Assembly (NCBI RefSeq): GCF_016894245.1
Contig: NZ_CP069792.1
Coordinates: 744,001-808,000 of the forward strand
Length of the DNA stretch: 64,000 nucleotides
DNA from: Corynebacterium kroppenstedtii
GTDB taxonomy: Bacteria; Actinomycetota; Actinomycetes; Mycobacteriales; Mycobacteriaceae
Direction: 5' to 3'
Position 1 is the first letter of the stretch, and each line of letters begins with the position of its first letter. Position numbers and translations under genes: made by a program. Below, in pieces: positions 18,019-27,215 of this stretch. The notes beneath the pieces are model-generated. The model was not told where the DNA came from. It ran no database searches and saw only the letters and a list, made by a program, of their open reading frames with translations.

Positions 18019-19212
18019 CTAGCGATGCTGGTAAATCCGGGAGTGATCTTTCACGCCGGCGAATCGGAACGGCGCGTCGGTAACCGCCGGTGTGTCGTAA
18101 TCCGTAATGTCAGCGACGCGGGTTCCGGGGTGAAGGTCCCGGTAGGCGTCGTAGGTGAGCGGTTCCCGGGAGTCCAGCGCGGTCTTGTGCTCGTCTGCGT
18201 GGAGCAGCTCTTGGTACCCGTCGACAATGATGCCGGTGAAGAATTCGGCGACGGCACCGGACCCGTAGGACAGGATGCCGACGCGTTTACCGGCGAGGTT
18301 GTCGGATTCGGTCTCTAATAATGCCATCAGTGCCAGGAACACGGATGCCGTGTAGGAGTTACCTATCATGCGGTTGTAGGGCATGGTGGTCTCTAGTTCG
18401 GCTGCTGTATCGGCTTTGTCTGCTGATAGACCCACGTGTTCGCGCAACGCCATGTGCGCTTTCACCGCCATTTTTGTAAACGGCTGGTGGTAACAGAAGC
18501 GGTCGATCGCGGCGAAGTCGGCCCCGCCGTGATCGATGAAATCGTCGTAGGCTCCGCGAACGGCGTTGAGGTAGGCGTCGATTGAGAGTTTTCCGTCGAC
18601 CAGGGCGGTGTACCGGTCGTTGGGCCGCCAAAAGTCCTGCACATCGTAGGTGTACACGCCGGATGCCGGTTCAACGGCCAAGATGCCGGGGTTGGCCTGG
18701 ACCAGGAACGCAGCCGCTGCCGCGCCCTGAGTCGGCTCACCGCCCGAGTTGAGGTCATAGCGTGCAACGTCGGAGGCGACAACCAGCACTTTTTCACGGG
18801 GGTTGCGTGCGACGATACCCAGCGCGACTTGGAGCGCACCGACCCCGGAGTAGCACGCCTGTTTCATTTCGATGGTCCGCACCTGGGAGGGCAGCCCGAG
18901 GAGCCCGTGAACGTACACCCCGGCGGATTTTGACTGGTCAACGCCGGATTCGGTGGCGAAGAGGAGGGTGCGGATTCCCTCAGTCCCGTTGCGGTCGATG
19001 ATCCGCTTGGCGGCGGTGGCTGCCATGGTGACGATGTCTTCGTCGGCAGCGGGCTGGCTCATGACTTCTTGGCCGATGCCTTTGTGGAACTTGCCCACGT
19101 CGATCCCGTGTTTGTCGGCTAGGGTTTCGAGGGCGAAGCTGTGGTGTCCCGTGGCGAAGGTGATGTCATGGATGCCAATGGGGTTCACAGCTGTGTTCAC
19201 GGGTGCGTTCAC
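18019..19212 (-). CDS. mvaS: Hydroxymethylglutaryl-CoA synthase
   Basis: It condenses acetyl-CoA with acetoacetyl-CoA to HMG-CoA, the first committed step of the mevalonate pathway. The 397-residue product has the nucleophilic cysteine in MKQACYSGVGAL (Cys120), the general-base region FATESGVDQSKSAG, the catalytic-His region FCYHQPFTKMA and GILSYGSGAVAEFF near the C-terminus. It overlaps the end of mvaA by four bases, which indicates translational coupling. Last gene of the operon. Confidence 0.96.
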   Translation of the reverse strand: MNAPVNTAVNPIGIHDITFATGHHSFALETLADKHGIDVGKFHKGIGQEVMSQPAADEDIVTMAATAAKRIIDRNGTEGIRTLLFATESGVDQSKSAGVYVHGLLGLPSQVRTIEMKQACYSGVGALQVALGIVARNPREKVLVVASDVARYDLNSGGEPTQGAAAAAFLVQANPGILAVEPASGVYTYDVQDFWRPNDRYTALVDGKLSIDAYLNAVRGAYDDFIDHGGADFAAIDRFCYHQPFTKMAVKAHMALREHVGLSADKADTAAELETTMPYNRMIGNSYTASVFLALMALLETESDNLAGKRVGILSYGSGAVAEFFTGIIVDGYQELLHADEHKTALDSREPLTYDAYRDLHPGTRVADITDYDTPAVTDAPFRFAGVKDHSRIYQHR

Positions 19213-20318
19213 TCGCCTTTCCTTTCAATTTTCACGTGGGCGGCCATCAGTTCGCCCGGATTCGTTTGCGCGGCCAGCAGTGATAGTTCGCCACAGAAAA
19301 CAGATGCCGCACACAGTACTGCAAGTCGGCGTGCGTTATCCCCCGCTGGGCGATCTTCACGGCAACCGAGGCGTCGCAAGTTTTCTTCGACAACCTCCAA
19401 GCCCTGGCCTTTGCCGTTCCCCACTGTACCCACAATGAGGTTGGGGAGGTTGCATGAAAAGTAGAGGTCTCCGTCACGCACTTCGGCATGGGTGATGCCC
19501 TGTGACCCTTCGACGATGTTGGCGGCGTCTTGCCCGGTTGCCAGGTAAAAGGCCAGAAGCATATTGGCATAGTGGGCGTTTGCGGTGCGCAACCCGCCGG
19601 CCAAGGTGGTACCGACCAGGTTCTTCCGGACGTTGAGGTCCGCGATCTGTTCCGGCGTGGTTTTGAGTCGTTCTTCAACGACGTTGCGCGGGATGAGCAT
19701 TTCAGTGACGACGTTCTTCCCGCGTCCCAGGATGCCATTGACTGCGGTGGCTTTCTTGTCGGAGCAGTAGTTTCCGGAGATGGATCCGTAGCGCAGTTCC
19801 GGGTACTGCTGGAGGATCCACGGCATGAGGTTGTCGGAGGCGAGGGTGACCATGTTGTGGCCGGAGGCGTCGCCAGTGGTGAATTCGAATCGCACAAAGA
19901 GGAGATTTCCGGCGTATTGGACGTGCAGGTCGATGAGTTTGGCATACCGGGATGCCTGGGCGACGACGGCCTGCAGTTCGTCGCGGCGACGGTCGAGTTC
20001 GGTGGCGACGCGGAGGGCAACCCCGGCGTTGGGAGCTTCGAAGTATACGGATCGTGTCATTCGCTCGTCGACGAGTGTGGCTCGGATTCCGCCTTCGACG
20101 TAGCGCGATACTTTTGCCCCGCGGCCGACGGATGGCCACAGTGGCGTTTCATAGGTGGCCATGGGGATGGAGATAGCTTCGTAGCTGGCGCCGGATTCCT
20201 GGTTTTGTGTGCCGTCCTCGGCGTTCCATCCCGCTGTCTCCCCCGACACAACGTTGCCTGAGATGTGGACGGGGCCGATCCATGACATGGGGATGGGTGC
20301 ATATAAATTGTCGCTCAT
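19209..20318 (-). CDS. mvaA: Hydroxymethylglutaryl-CoA reductase
   Basis: It reduces HMG-CoA to mevalonate using NAD(P)H. The 369-residue catalytic core has no membrane domain. Motifs: the glutamate region SVYFEAPNAGVAL, TTGDASGHNM (catalytic Asp region), SGNYCSDKKATAVN with the catalytic Lys, and GRGKNVVTEMLIP. GDASGHNM replaces the more usual GDAMGMNM. The GNYCSDKK block is closer to class I enzymes than to class II bacterial ones. It lies 140 bases after fni, in an AT-rich gap, and overlaps mvaS. Confidence 0.94.
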   Translation of the reverse strand: MSDNLYAPIPMSWIGPVHISGNVVSGETAGWNAEDGTQNQESGASYEAISIPMATYETPLWPSVGRGAKVSRYVEGGIRATLVDERMTRSVYFEAPNAGVALRVATELDRRRDELQAVVAQASRYAKLIDLHVQYAGNLLFVRFEFTTGDASGHNMVTLASDNLMPWILQQYPELRYGSISGNYCSDKKATAVNGILGRGKNVVTEMLIPRNVVEERLKTTPEQIADLNVRKNLVGTTLAGGLRTANAHYANMLLAFYLATGQDAANIVEGSQGITHAEVRDGDLYFSCNLPNLIVGTVGNGKGQGLEVVEENLRRLGCREDRPAGDNARRLAVLCAASVFCGELSLLAAQTNPGELMAAHVKIERKGE

Positions 20319-20458
20319 AACGTTTCCTTTTCTTATTCGTAATTGTGTTGTCAGGTGTTTATTTATCGGGCTTTATCTGAGCCCTTATTCGTGAATTGTT
20401 TTTTAAATTTTTGCCCTCGAGGGAGCCTGACGAAAAACGTGCGTACCGATTATTCGTT
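20319..20458 (-). repeat. AT-rich gap in the mevalonate operon with three TTATTCGT repeats
   Basis: TTATTCGT occurs at 20333-20340, 20385-20392 and 20450-20457, and a GGGCT/AGCCC hairpin lies near 20368-20384. The gap is clearly AT-richer than the flanking genes. It could hold an internal promoter or RNA-processing site; I cannot say which. Confidence 0.4.
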
Positions 20459-21745
20459 TTATCGACAACGGTCGGCGACGGCAGTGAGATCAATCCCCCG
20501 CGCGCGAGCCGACTCCGCCAGGGGCCCGGTGATGAGGGCATCGGTGTTGTGCAAGTCGCTCGTGCTGGTGGCGCCGACCATTTCGTAGAGTGCCTGGAGG
20601 TGCTCGGCCCACCGGTTGATTTGGCTGGTCAGCGCGTCGACTGCGGCGTCGATCCCTTGGGCGCGTTCCTGTGGTGAGCGGGTGGCGTCCCCCACGCCGG
20701 TGCTCAATGCGGTGTGGAGGAATGTTCCAGCGACTCCCACGGCGTCAGCCCCTAGGGCGAGGCCTCGTAGGACGTCGTAGGGTTGTCGAACTCCCCCTGA
20801 GGCGAAGAGTGTGGGCAGGGTGTCGGGATCAGCAGTGGTTGCGTCGAGCAGGGAGAATGCGGCGGATTGTCCGAATCCGGTGAGGTAGGAGAAATCGCGG
20901 TCGGATCGTCGGTCATTTTCGATTCGCGCGAAGTTGGTTCCTCCGCGGCCAGAGACGTCGGCGATGGATACACCCAGGTCGTGGAGCTGCTGAAGTGTGT
21001 TCCGGGTCATGCCGAAGCCGACTTCTTTGACGATGACGGGCGTGTGGGTGGCCTGGAGCGCATTAACGATGGCTTCGATGTTGCGTGGCCAGGAGGCGTA
21101 CCCGCGCGAGCCTTCCGGCATGACGGTTTCTTGCACGGCGTTGACGTGGATTTGGAGGGCATCGGCGTGGAGGGCGTCGACGACTCGGGCGGCATCGTCG
21201 GGTGTGGCGTCGGCGCTGAGGTTTACCCACACGGTGCCGTGGGGGTTGCGGTCACGGAGGATGCTGAATGTGGGGAGAGTGTCGGGTTCGCGCAGGAAGA
21301 TGGACATGGAGCCGGTGGCGACGGCGATTCCTGTGCGTGCCGCGGTTTCGGCGAGGACGCGGTTGACTCCTGCGGTGAGTTCGGATCCTCCGGTCATGCC
21401 GTTGATGTAGAACGGCAGCCCCCAGTGCAGCGTCGGTGCTGTATGTGCGTTGGCGCTCGCGTTTGTTCCAGCGTTCGCGTTTTCTCCGCCACTTGGATCC
21501 GTCTGGATGGTGGTGGAAATATCAGCTTGACCTGGGTCTATGCCGGCCAGCGAGTGGTGGAGGATGCGGACGTCGTCCCACGCACAATATGTCGAGCCAC
21601 TCCCGGCGGGGCGGGGTGAGGGTACGGAGGAAGCGTTATCGGGAGCTGGGGTTGTGGCGTCGGCGGGCTGTGGAGGTTCGCCGTGGGCCTCGCGTTGTTG
21701 CCTGGCGGCTAGGGCCAGGTGGTCGTCTTTCCGGCTGCCACTCAT
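20459..21745 (-). CDS. fni: Type 2 isopentenyl-diphosphate delta-isomerase (FMN-dependent)
   Basis: It interconverts IPP and DMAPP using reduced FMN and Mg. The 428-residue product is longer than the usual ~350. It has the N-terminal RKDDHLALA, PFYINGMTGGSELT, GSMSIFL, the QIHVNAVQETVMPEGSR metal/substrate block, IVKEVGFGM, DVSGRGGTNFARIE and FASGGVRQPYD flavin-binding block. Extra low-complexity segments at residues 16-50 and 80-95 explain the length. Its start overlaps the end of the phosphomevalonate kinase gene by four bases. Confidence 0.95.
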   Translation of the reverse strand: MSGSRKDDHLALAARQQREAHGEPPQPADATTPAPDNASSVPSPRPAGSGSTYCAWDDVRILHHSLAGIDPGQADISTTIQTDPSGGENANAGTNASANAHTAPTLHWGLPFYINGMTGGSELTAGVNRVLAETAARTGIAVATGSMSIFLREPDTLPTFSILRDRNPHGTVWVNLSADATPDDAARVVDALHADALQIHVNAVQETVMPEGSRGYASWPRNIEAIVNALQATHTPVIVKEVGFGMTRNTLQQLHDLGVSIADVSGRGGTNFARIENDRRSDRDFSYLTGFGQSAAFSLLDATTADPDTLPTLFASGGVRQPYDVLRGLALGADAVGVAGTFLHTALSTGVGDATRSPQERAQGIDAAVDALTSQINRWAEHLQALYEMVGATSTSDLHNTDALITGPLAESARARGIDLTAVADRCR

Positions 21746-22971
21746 TTCCCATCTCCTTCCGTTGGTGTGTCATGTGGAGCTGTATCCGCTCCCATGGGCG
21801 AAACATGCAAGTTCAGAGGGCGAATTCCTGCCGCCGTCCATCGCTCGTGGAGTGCACGGGGGTTGACGCCCGGCGCGGCGAGCGCGATTCCGCAGTCGCC
21901 GCCTCCTGCTCCTGATGATTTCGCCCACCACCCCTCCTCGAGCGCGGTGGTGATCAAGGTTCGCAGCGCCGGGGTTTCGATAGCCACCCCTCGTTGCGTT
22001 GCGATCTCTCCCAAGACCTGCCGGGCTTGTGCGAGGGCGTTCCCGGTCGCAGACGTCGCCGAGTCGTCTGAATCGGCGTCGCTCCGATTAACTTCACCCG
22101 GATCAGCTTCACACCCACCGTTGTCGCTGGTCAGCGCTTCAACAAGGTTACCGACGGCTGCGTCGCTTCGCCGGAGAAGGTCGTCGGGTAGCGCGGTTTT
22201 CTTAACGACGTGCCCGACGAGCTCGGTGGTGTCGGCGGGGGTTCCTGTCCAGCCGACGCTGAGTTGGATTCCCGGCGCGGCGGGCGTGATGCGGCGGAGT
22301 GATAAGCCTGGCCACTCCCCTGTGAGCAGGTCGCTGATTGTTGTCGTGCGGGAGCGAGAACCCCAGGCGCGGTCTTCTAGCCATGCTCGGTCGGGCGAGT
22401 GGTATTCGACCCATCCGCCGAGTGCGCTGGCGGCGACGTCGCCTCCCGATGTTTTTGTGGTGACCCGCACTGTTGCGATGGCTGCGAGTCGGTAGATCTG
22501 TTCGGGCCTGGGCTGTAGCCGGTGGTGGCGGGCAGCGGCGGCGATGGTCGCGACGGTGACTGCGGCTGACGATCCGAGCCCGAATTTCGCGCCGCTCGTG
22601 GCGTCATCGAGGTGGCTCGAGATGTCGATATCGTATCCGCTGGCGGGAAGGTGTTTTTCTGCTCGCCAGCGTTCGACGGTGAGGACTGCGGCCGCAACGT
22701 ATTTGTGGAATCCGGTCTCGTCGGTGTGGAACCGCGCGGCTGCCGTCGGGTCGGTGCTAGCTTCCCACCGGACCGGGGCTTCGTCGGGTTTGGTGGGGTC
22801 GCTCGCGTCGGATCGTAGCGTTCCGGTTTCGGTGCCGGTGGGCGTGAGCGTGACGTGCACATACCTGTCGACGGCGATGAGTAACGCGGCATGTCCGGGG
22901 TGAACAACAGCGTATTCTCCGGCGATGTACAGCTTTCCGGGTGCCGAGGCGTGGACGGAGGTCTGTGTCAC
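21742..22971 (-). CDS. Phosphomevalonate kinase (GHMP family)
   Basis: It phosphorylates phosphomevalonate to diphosphomevalonate. The 409-residue GHMP kinase shows SAPGKLYIAGEYAVVHPGH at the N-terminus, the ATP-binding loop KFGLGSSAAVTVATIAA in the middle and SGAGGGDCGIAL near the C-terminus. The GEYAVV start is typical of phosphomevalonate kinases, as opposed to mevalonate kinases. It starts five bases after the mvaD stop and overlaps fni by four bases. Confidence 0.93.
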   Translation of the reverse strand: MTQTSVHASAPGKLYIAGEYAVVHPGHAALLIAVDRYVHVTLTPTGTETGTLRSDASDPTKPDEAPVRWEASTDPTAAARFHTDETGFHKYVAAAVLTVERWRAEKHLPASGYDIDISSHLDDATSGAKFGLGSSAAVTVATIAAAARHHRLQPRPEQIYRLAAIATVRVTTKTSGGDVAASALGGWVEYHSPDRAWLEDRAWGSRSRTTTISDLLTGEWPGLSLRRITPAAPGIQLSVGWTGTPADTTELVGHVVKKTALPDDLLRRSDAAVGNLVEALTSDNGGCEADPGEVNRSDADSDDSATSATGNALAQARQVLGEIATQRGVAIETPALRTLITTALEEGWWAKSSGAGGGDCGIALAAPGVNPRALHERWTAAGIRPLNLHVSPMGADTAPHDTPTEGDGK

Positions 22972-22976
22972 GGCTG

Positions 22977-24164
22977 TTACTCCTGACGGTTCGATTCGTC
23001 GGGAGTCTGTGCGGGGTCCTCTCCATTTCCATTGGTCTGCTCATCTGGGCTGGTCTCCGCGATGGGCGTCAAGCGAGCGCCCGACCCGGCGCGAGCAGGG
23101 ATGAGCTCGAGGTCCGGGAACCGTTCATGGAGGGCTGCGTGGGTGGCGTCGAGGTCCTTGGACTGGCAGAGCGCAACGACGTTAGGCCCGGCGTCCGCGG
23201 TGCCGTACACCTCTAGCCCGTCGTTCCGTAGTTGCGCGATAGCGTCGAAAATGGCGACGGATGTGGGCGCTAGGTAGCGGACGGGTGGCCGGTTTCCGTT
23301 AATCGCCGCGTGCATGCGGAGTGCGTTGGATTCTGTTATTTCGCCGACTCGGGTGTAGTCACCCTCGGCCAGCGCTTGTTGCATGTCGACAAGATCGCGC
23401 TGTGTGCTGCTCACCCACCCGTCGAAGAAGGGCGATGTCCGAATGGTGTCTGCCATGGCGACGCGGGAGGACACGGCTTTTTGCGCGCCCGAGACGACGC
23501 AGATGACCATGGCGAGGTCGGGTCCGGGGACACTTTCCGCGTACGAGGTGAGGTCGGCGTGGTCGTCGTCACCGTCGCCTGGGTGCCAGATGACGAGGTT
23601 GCCCAGGATGGATCGTGTGGCGGATCCAGAGCCGCGGCGGGCTAGCCGTGAGAGCGATCGCGGGTCGCCGGGGAGTCCGTAGGCTTTCGATGCCGCGGTG
23701 GCGAGTGCAGCAAATCCTGATGCCGAGGATGCTAGCCCTGCCCCGGTGGGTACGGAGTTGATGGAGTTGACCCGCGCGTACGTGTGCGCGAGCTCAGAGT
23801 TCTGTTGTCCGGAGTTCTGCTGTCCGGCGTTCTGTTTTGCACTGCGCTTGCGCACCAAGTCAAGGAATGCGCTGACCCTGTGCGTTGGCGTACCAGGTGC
23901 TGGCTCACCATTGAGCGTGAAAATATCGCTGGTCAGACTCGGATCAGGGTTAACGACGGTATCCGTGGGATAGATATCGAGCGTTAGTGACAAACTACCG
24001 GTTGCGGGCAGAACTAAGTCGGCATTGCGCTTACCCCAGTATTTGACCAGCGCGATGTTGGGGTGAGCGGTTGCTCGCGCGGTGTGCGGAGTGATCGATC
24101 CGATATCGCCCATGCTGGGGTGCGTGGTGGTCACCGTTGGAACTCCGAGGGGTGCATGAGCCAT
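22977..24164 (-). CDS. mvaD: Diphosphomevalonate decarboxylase
   Basis: It converts mevalonate diphosphate to IPP with ATP hydrolysis and CO2 release. The 395-residue product has the substrate motif ATAHPNIALVKYWGKRN, TGSLSLTLD, the ATP loop NSVPTGAGLASSASGFAAL and YTADAGPN-type GTADAGPNV. Its 5' end overlaps mvk by about 30 bases if the ATG at 24164 is used; the ATG 17 codons in is the alternative. A hydrophilic insertion with a repeated SGQQN motif lies at about residues 110-125. Confidence 0.95.
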   Translation of the reverse strand: MAHAPLGVPTVTTTHPSMGDIGSITPHTARATAHPNIALVKYWGKRNADLVLPATGSLSLTLDIYPTDTVVNPDPSLTSDIFTLNGEPAPGTPTHRVSAFLDLVRKRSAKQNAGQQNSGQQNSELAHTYARVNSINSVPTGAGLASSASGFAALATAASKAYGLPGDPRSLSRLARRGSGSATRSILGNLVIWHPGDGDDDHADLTSYAESVPGPDLAMVICVVSGAQKAVSSRVAMADTIRTSPFFDGWVSSTQRDLVDMQQALAEGDYTRVGEITESNALRMHAAINGNRPPVRYLAPTSVAIFDAIAQLRNDGLEVYGTADAGPNVVALCQSKDLDATHAALHERFPDLELIPARAGSGARLTPIAETSPDEQTNGNGEDPAQTPDESNRQE

Positions 24165-25204
24165 GTGCGACGTGCACCCGCGGCGCGGAGTGCGTCGGAC
24201 AGCGCGATCGCGTGGTTTTCGTCTTTGGATAGCGCGATGATGCAGCCACCTCGCCCACCGCCGGTGAGCTTCGCGCCAAGCGCCCCCTCATTCCGCGCTG
24301 CCGAGATAAGGTTTTCGAGCTCTGGACTGGATACGCCGAGGTCAGCGAGGTGTTCGTGGACGGCGTTCATCCGTTCACCCAGGGAGGCCCGGTCGTCGAG
24401 AGCGAGGTCAATCCGCGCTTCGACGGTGTGATGGCGGATGGCGTCGACATTTCTGGTGAAACGCTTCTTATGGGTGCGGCGTATTTCGTCGACACCTCGG
24501 ACGGCCGAGAGTGTATCGCCTGGTTGTCCGGTATCAGCGACGACGAGCGGCGATCCGAGGCTGACGGTGATGGGTTCGCTGCGTCCGCCCTGGAAGAGCA
24601 CAGGGTGGGTGTTCAGCACAGTGTGGGCGTCGAGGCCGCTGGCGCTGCCGTGAGCAACGCGCTCTCCGATCTGCACAAGTTCATATCGGCTGTGGTAATC
24701 GACGTCCTTGCCGCTGAAATCGATGATGGAATCCACCATTGCTGCCGACGCCGCTGCGCTGGAGCCGAGCCCGCGCGCCGGCGGGACATTGCCTTGGCAC
24801 GAAATGTGCATCCCCGACTGCGGGTATTCAAGCAGGTCCAGGCAGGCTTTAATCGTGGCGCCGACTGGGGACAGGAACGTCGGCGCGTCGGCAAGAGGAC
24901 CGTCGTAATTGTTGGCGGTCAGCCACAGTTCCCCATCACACGGCTCAGCCGTGGCGCGCAGGGTCAGGCACTGCATGGGGAACGCGATGGCCGGCTCCCC
25001 AAATACAACGGCGTGCTCGCCAAACAGAATGATCTTGGCGTGAGCGCGACCGAACCCCCTGGCCTCGTCCGCTAACGCGGAGTAATGAGGCCCTTCCGCA
25101 GGTTGTTTATACCGTTGACTCTCATTCAAACGTGCATAATCGGGAGCCTCGCTGCGACGCGAGGAAGTAATAACGTCTGCGTCGGAATGTCTCAGTGGCT
25201 GCAC
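24131..25204 (-). CDS. mvk: Mevalonate kinase
   Basis: It phosphorylates mevalonate at O5, opening the ATP-dependent part of the pathway. The 357-residue GHMP kinase has AHAKIILFGEHAVVFGEPAIA (about residues 53-73), PPARGLGSSAAASAAM and the C-terminal KLTGGGRGGCIIAL. It is the first gene of the operon mvk-mvaD-pmk-fni-mvaA-mvaS, transcribed leftward. The first 45 residues are extra to the family and the true start could be internal. Confidence 0.95.
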   Translation of the reverse strand: MQPLRHSDADVITSSRRSEAPDYARLNESQRYKQPAEGPHYSALADEARGFGRAHAKIILFGEHAVVFGEPAIAFPMQCLTLRATAEPCDGELWLTANNYDGPLADAPTFLSPVGATIKACLDLLEYPQSGMHISCQGNVPPARGLGSSAAASAAMVDSIIDFSGKDVDYHSRYELVQIGERVAHGSASGLDAHTVLNTHPVLFQGGRSEPITVSLGSPLVVADTGQPGDTLSAVRGVDEIRRTHKKRFTRNVDAIRHHTVEARIDLALDDRASLGERMNAVHEHLADLGVSSPELENLISAARNEGALGAKLTGGGRGGCIIALSKDENHAIALSDALRAAGARRTWLMHPSEFQR

Positions 25205-25576
25205 CAGTGCTCCTATACGGAATGAATCAAACCCTGCCGTCGCTCCACCTTAACTACAGCACCCGACAAACCTCCTCAGATCCCGTCGGGCAAAGCCCAT
25301 TGGGCATGGACCCCATCGAGCGTGGCTCGGCCGAGTGTGGCCAACGGCAAACGCTGCTACTCTACCACGAATCAGGGTAGTCCTCGTTTCTTATCGACGA
25401 CGACGCTCCAGCTGGCCCAGGGCGTTTCTCGCTGGATTCAGGGACTAATCGAGCCCGAAGTAACGGGTTTGTCGTGTATATTTTAAACCTAACCGAAGTG
25501 TTTTCAGTGTTTTCAAGGGCGGAACACTCGGCGAGGAACACTCGGCGACGGAGAATAAATCTGGAAGGTCGCGACC
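25205..25576. other. Divergent promoter region with a 14-bp tandem repeat
   Basis: The region separates the leftward mevalonate operon from the rightward 25577 gene. GGAACACTCGGCGA is repeated perfectly in tandem at 25521-25534 and 25535-25548. A -10-like TATATT lies at 25477-25482 in an AT-rich patch. No gene is seen. Confidence 0.45.
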
Positions 25577-25945
25577 ATGTCCACACTTCTCTTCAAGTTC
25601 CCCTTAATCGAAGCAATTATTACTGTTATCTCTTTTGTTTTCTTAGCGCGCTCCCCCGGAGCAGCTGCATTCGTTTTCGCAGCAGTCTTGCCTGCAATGA
25701 TTTATCACTTCATGCTCGCGCTCTTTAAGGTCCAGCACTTAGCTGTGTGGATTGCATTAGCTGGCGTCGTTACTGTTGTTGGCATTATCGACTACGTCGT
25801 GGGCCCGGTGGGATTTTTAGACGTATACATCTTGCCCGCCGGAATTGGCCTTTTTATTGCGTGCGCCCTGTACGCAGTTTGGCTGAAAGTTAGCCACGAT
25901 TCTGGAAACCAGCAGTCAGGGAGCCAGCGCGCCAGCGTCGCATAG
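25577..25945 (+). CDS. Small membrane protein of unknown function
   Basis: A 122-residue protein with about four hydrophobic segments (about residues 8-26, 28-48, 55-75 and 84-105) and a short hydrophilic Ser/Gln-rich tail. A GGAAGG precedes the ATG by eight bases. I recognise no family. The next gene on the same strand (26064) is another small four-helix protein, and the two may be co-transcribed. Confidence 0.6.
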   Translation: MSTLLFKFPLIEAIITVISFVFLARSPGAAAFVFAAVLPAMIYHFMLALFKVQHLAVWIALAGVVTVVGIIDYVVGPVGFLDVYILPAGIGLFIACALYAVWLKVSHDSGNQQSGSQRASVA

Positions 25946-26063
25946 TAGCAGCGCCCACGCCCAATTACCGGGTCAGGTTGGTCCGAGTACCCGCGCTGAA
26001 CGCGCACCTTAACGACCCATCTTCACAGCTCCCGTAAATAACTACGACAGCTAAGGTCTACGA

Positions 26064-26429
26064 ATGTCACCTAATGAAGCCAGCAATTCCTCTAAACCAA
26101 CTTCCCCCGCATTTATTGAAAGTCTCGCCGGGGTGCTCTCCACATTATTACTGGCAGTGGTGTCATTTCTCTCCCTCAAAGGGCAGATATCCTCAGTCGC
26201 TTTTGTGGTGCTCTCTTTTGTCCTACTAGCAGCGTGGATAACCTTCCACGCCAACGTAAAAGGTAGAGCTAGGGTAGGCACCTTGGACGGGCTGCTAGTC
26301 ATGATTCCCGTCATCATCGCCATATTCGATCTAACCAGTAAGTCACATTTAGGAAATGGCGCTGCAGCAATATTCTCGGCTATCACAATCGCCTGCTACG
26401 TGGCTTACTTCGTTCGCTCATGGAAATGA
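26064..26429 (+). CDS. Small membrane protein of unknown function
   Basis: A 121-residue protein with a hydrophilic N-terminus (residues 1-18) and four predicted helices (about 20-40, 45-65, 75-92 and 98-118). There is no recognisable motif. It lies 118 bases after the preceding small membrane protein gene, on the same strand, and converges with the toxin-antitoxin-like pair. Confidence 0.55.
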   Translation: MSPNEASNSSKPTSPAFIESLAGVLSTLLLAVVSFLSLKGQISSVAFVVLSFVLLAAWITFHANVKGRARVGTLDGLLVMIPVIIAIFDLTSKSHLGNGAAAIFSAITIACYVAYFVRSWK

Positions 26430-26485
26430 TGGCCTCAAGTCGTAAAACCGCAGCTCACACAGCTAGCAGCAAGGGCACCCCCGCA

Positions 26486-26821
26486 TCAGCGTCGCATCGT
26501 CATAATGTCGATCACTAGTTCAGCTAGTTTTCCGTTGACCTTATTCAATGGTTTCAGCCGCGTAATCGCCTCACCCACGGCATCGAGCATCTCCCTTTCA
26601 TTCCGGTGCGTCGGTATTCCGCCGATACGCCCTTGCCCAGCCGCAGCGATCGCCGCACACGCCCACGGACGTACGAGATACACGCCGGACCCAGCCGCCG
26701 CGCGAAATTCGTCGATAATAATAAGGAGTTGTTCGGCGGTTACTGGCTGGGAGCCAAAACCGGCCCGAGCATTTAGTTCATCATCCACCCCATGCGGTCC
26801 ATCCACTCCCGGCGCAGTCAT
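26486..26821 (-). CDS. Fic/Doc-like protein with degenerate catalytic motif
   Basis: A 111-residue product encoded four bases overlapping a CopG-like gene, the usual arrangement of a toxin behind its antitoxin. The start VTAEQLLIIIDEF resembles the LTAEQLL start of Doc toxins. The stretch LKPLNKVNGKLAELVIDIM aligns by eye with the Fic core HPFxDGNKRxA, but the catalytic His and the Arg are missing. It may be a decayed toxin or a family with another activity. The Fic relationship is inference. Confidence 0.45.
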   Translation of the reverse strand: MTAPGVDGPHGVDDELNARAGFGSQPVTAEQLLIIIDEFRAAAGSGVYLVRPWACAAIAAAGQGRIGGIPTHRNEREMLDAVGEAITRLKPLNKVNGKLAELVIDIMTMRR

Positions 26822-27036
26822 CGTCGAACCTTCTTAGCCCGAACTTTCTTGACTAGTTCCGCATATTCGGGAACTCGGGATCTGGCCAGCTCCCGCACTT
26901 CTTCGTTGTCCACCGTCCGCGCCGCCGTCGACACGATCGCGCGGACGACAGCTTCATGCTTCGAGGTGCCTGTCATTTCTGCCAGCAGCGTCAGGGCGCG
27001 GTCTTGGTTCTCCGTGAGCCGTAGGGTCATTGCCAT
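26818..27036 (-). CDS. CopG-like ribbon-helix-helix antitoxin
   Basis: A protein of about 72 residues whose N-terminus (MTLRLTENQDRALTLLAEMTGTSKHEAVVRAI) is a typical ribbon-helix-helix DNA-binding domain, followed by a Lys/Arg-rich tail. It overlaps the downstream Doc-like gene by four bases (ATGA). Such proteins repress their own operon and neutralise the partner toxin. Starts at 27042 (GTG), 27036 and 27030 are all possible. Confidence 0.7.
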   Translation of the reverse strand: MAMTLRLTENQDRALTLLAEMTGTSKHEAVVRAIVSTAARTVDNEEVRELARSRVPEYAELVKKVRAKKVRR

Positions 27037-27215
27037 ACTCACTATTCAACCATTTATCCACCCTCGAGTGATACCACTGCGGTACCACAAATTGGCGAAC
27101 GTCTCCGATAAAGCGGCTCAACGAACCCACAGGAGCACTCCGTCGAAAAGATCGGTCCTACACAACCCGCCGAGGCACAGCTCCCATGTCCGCCCTGTGA
27201 GGTAAGGTAGAGCGC

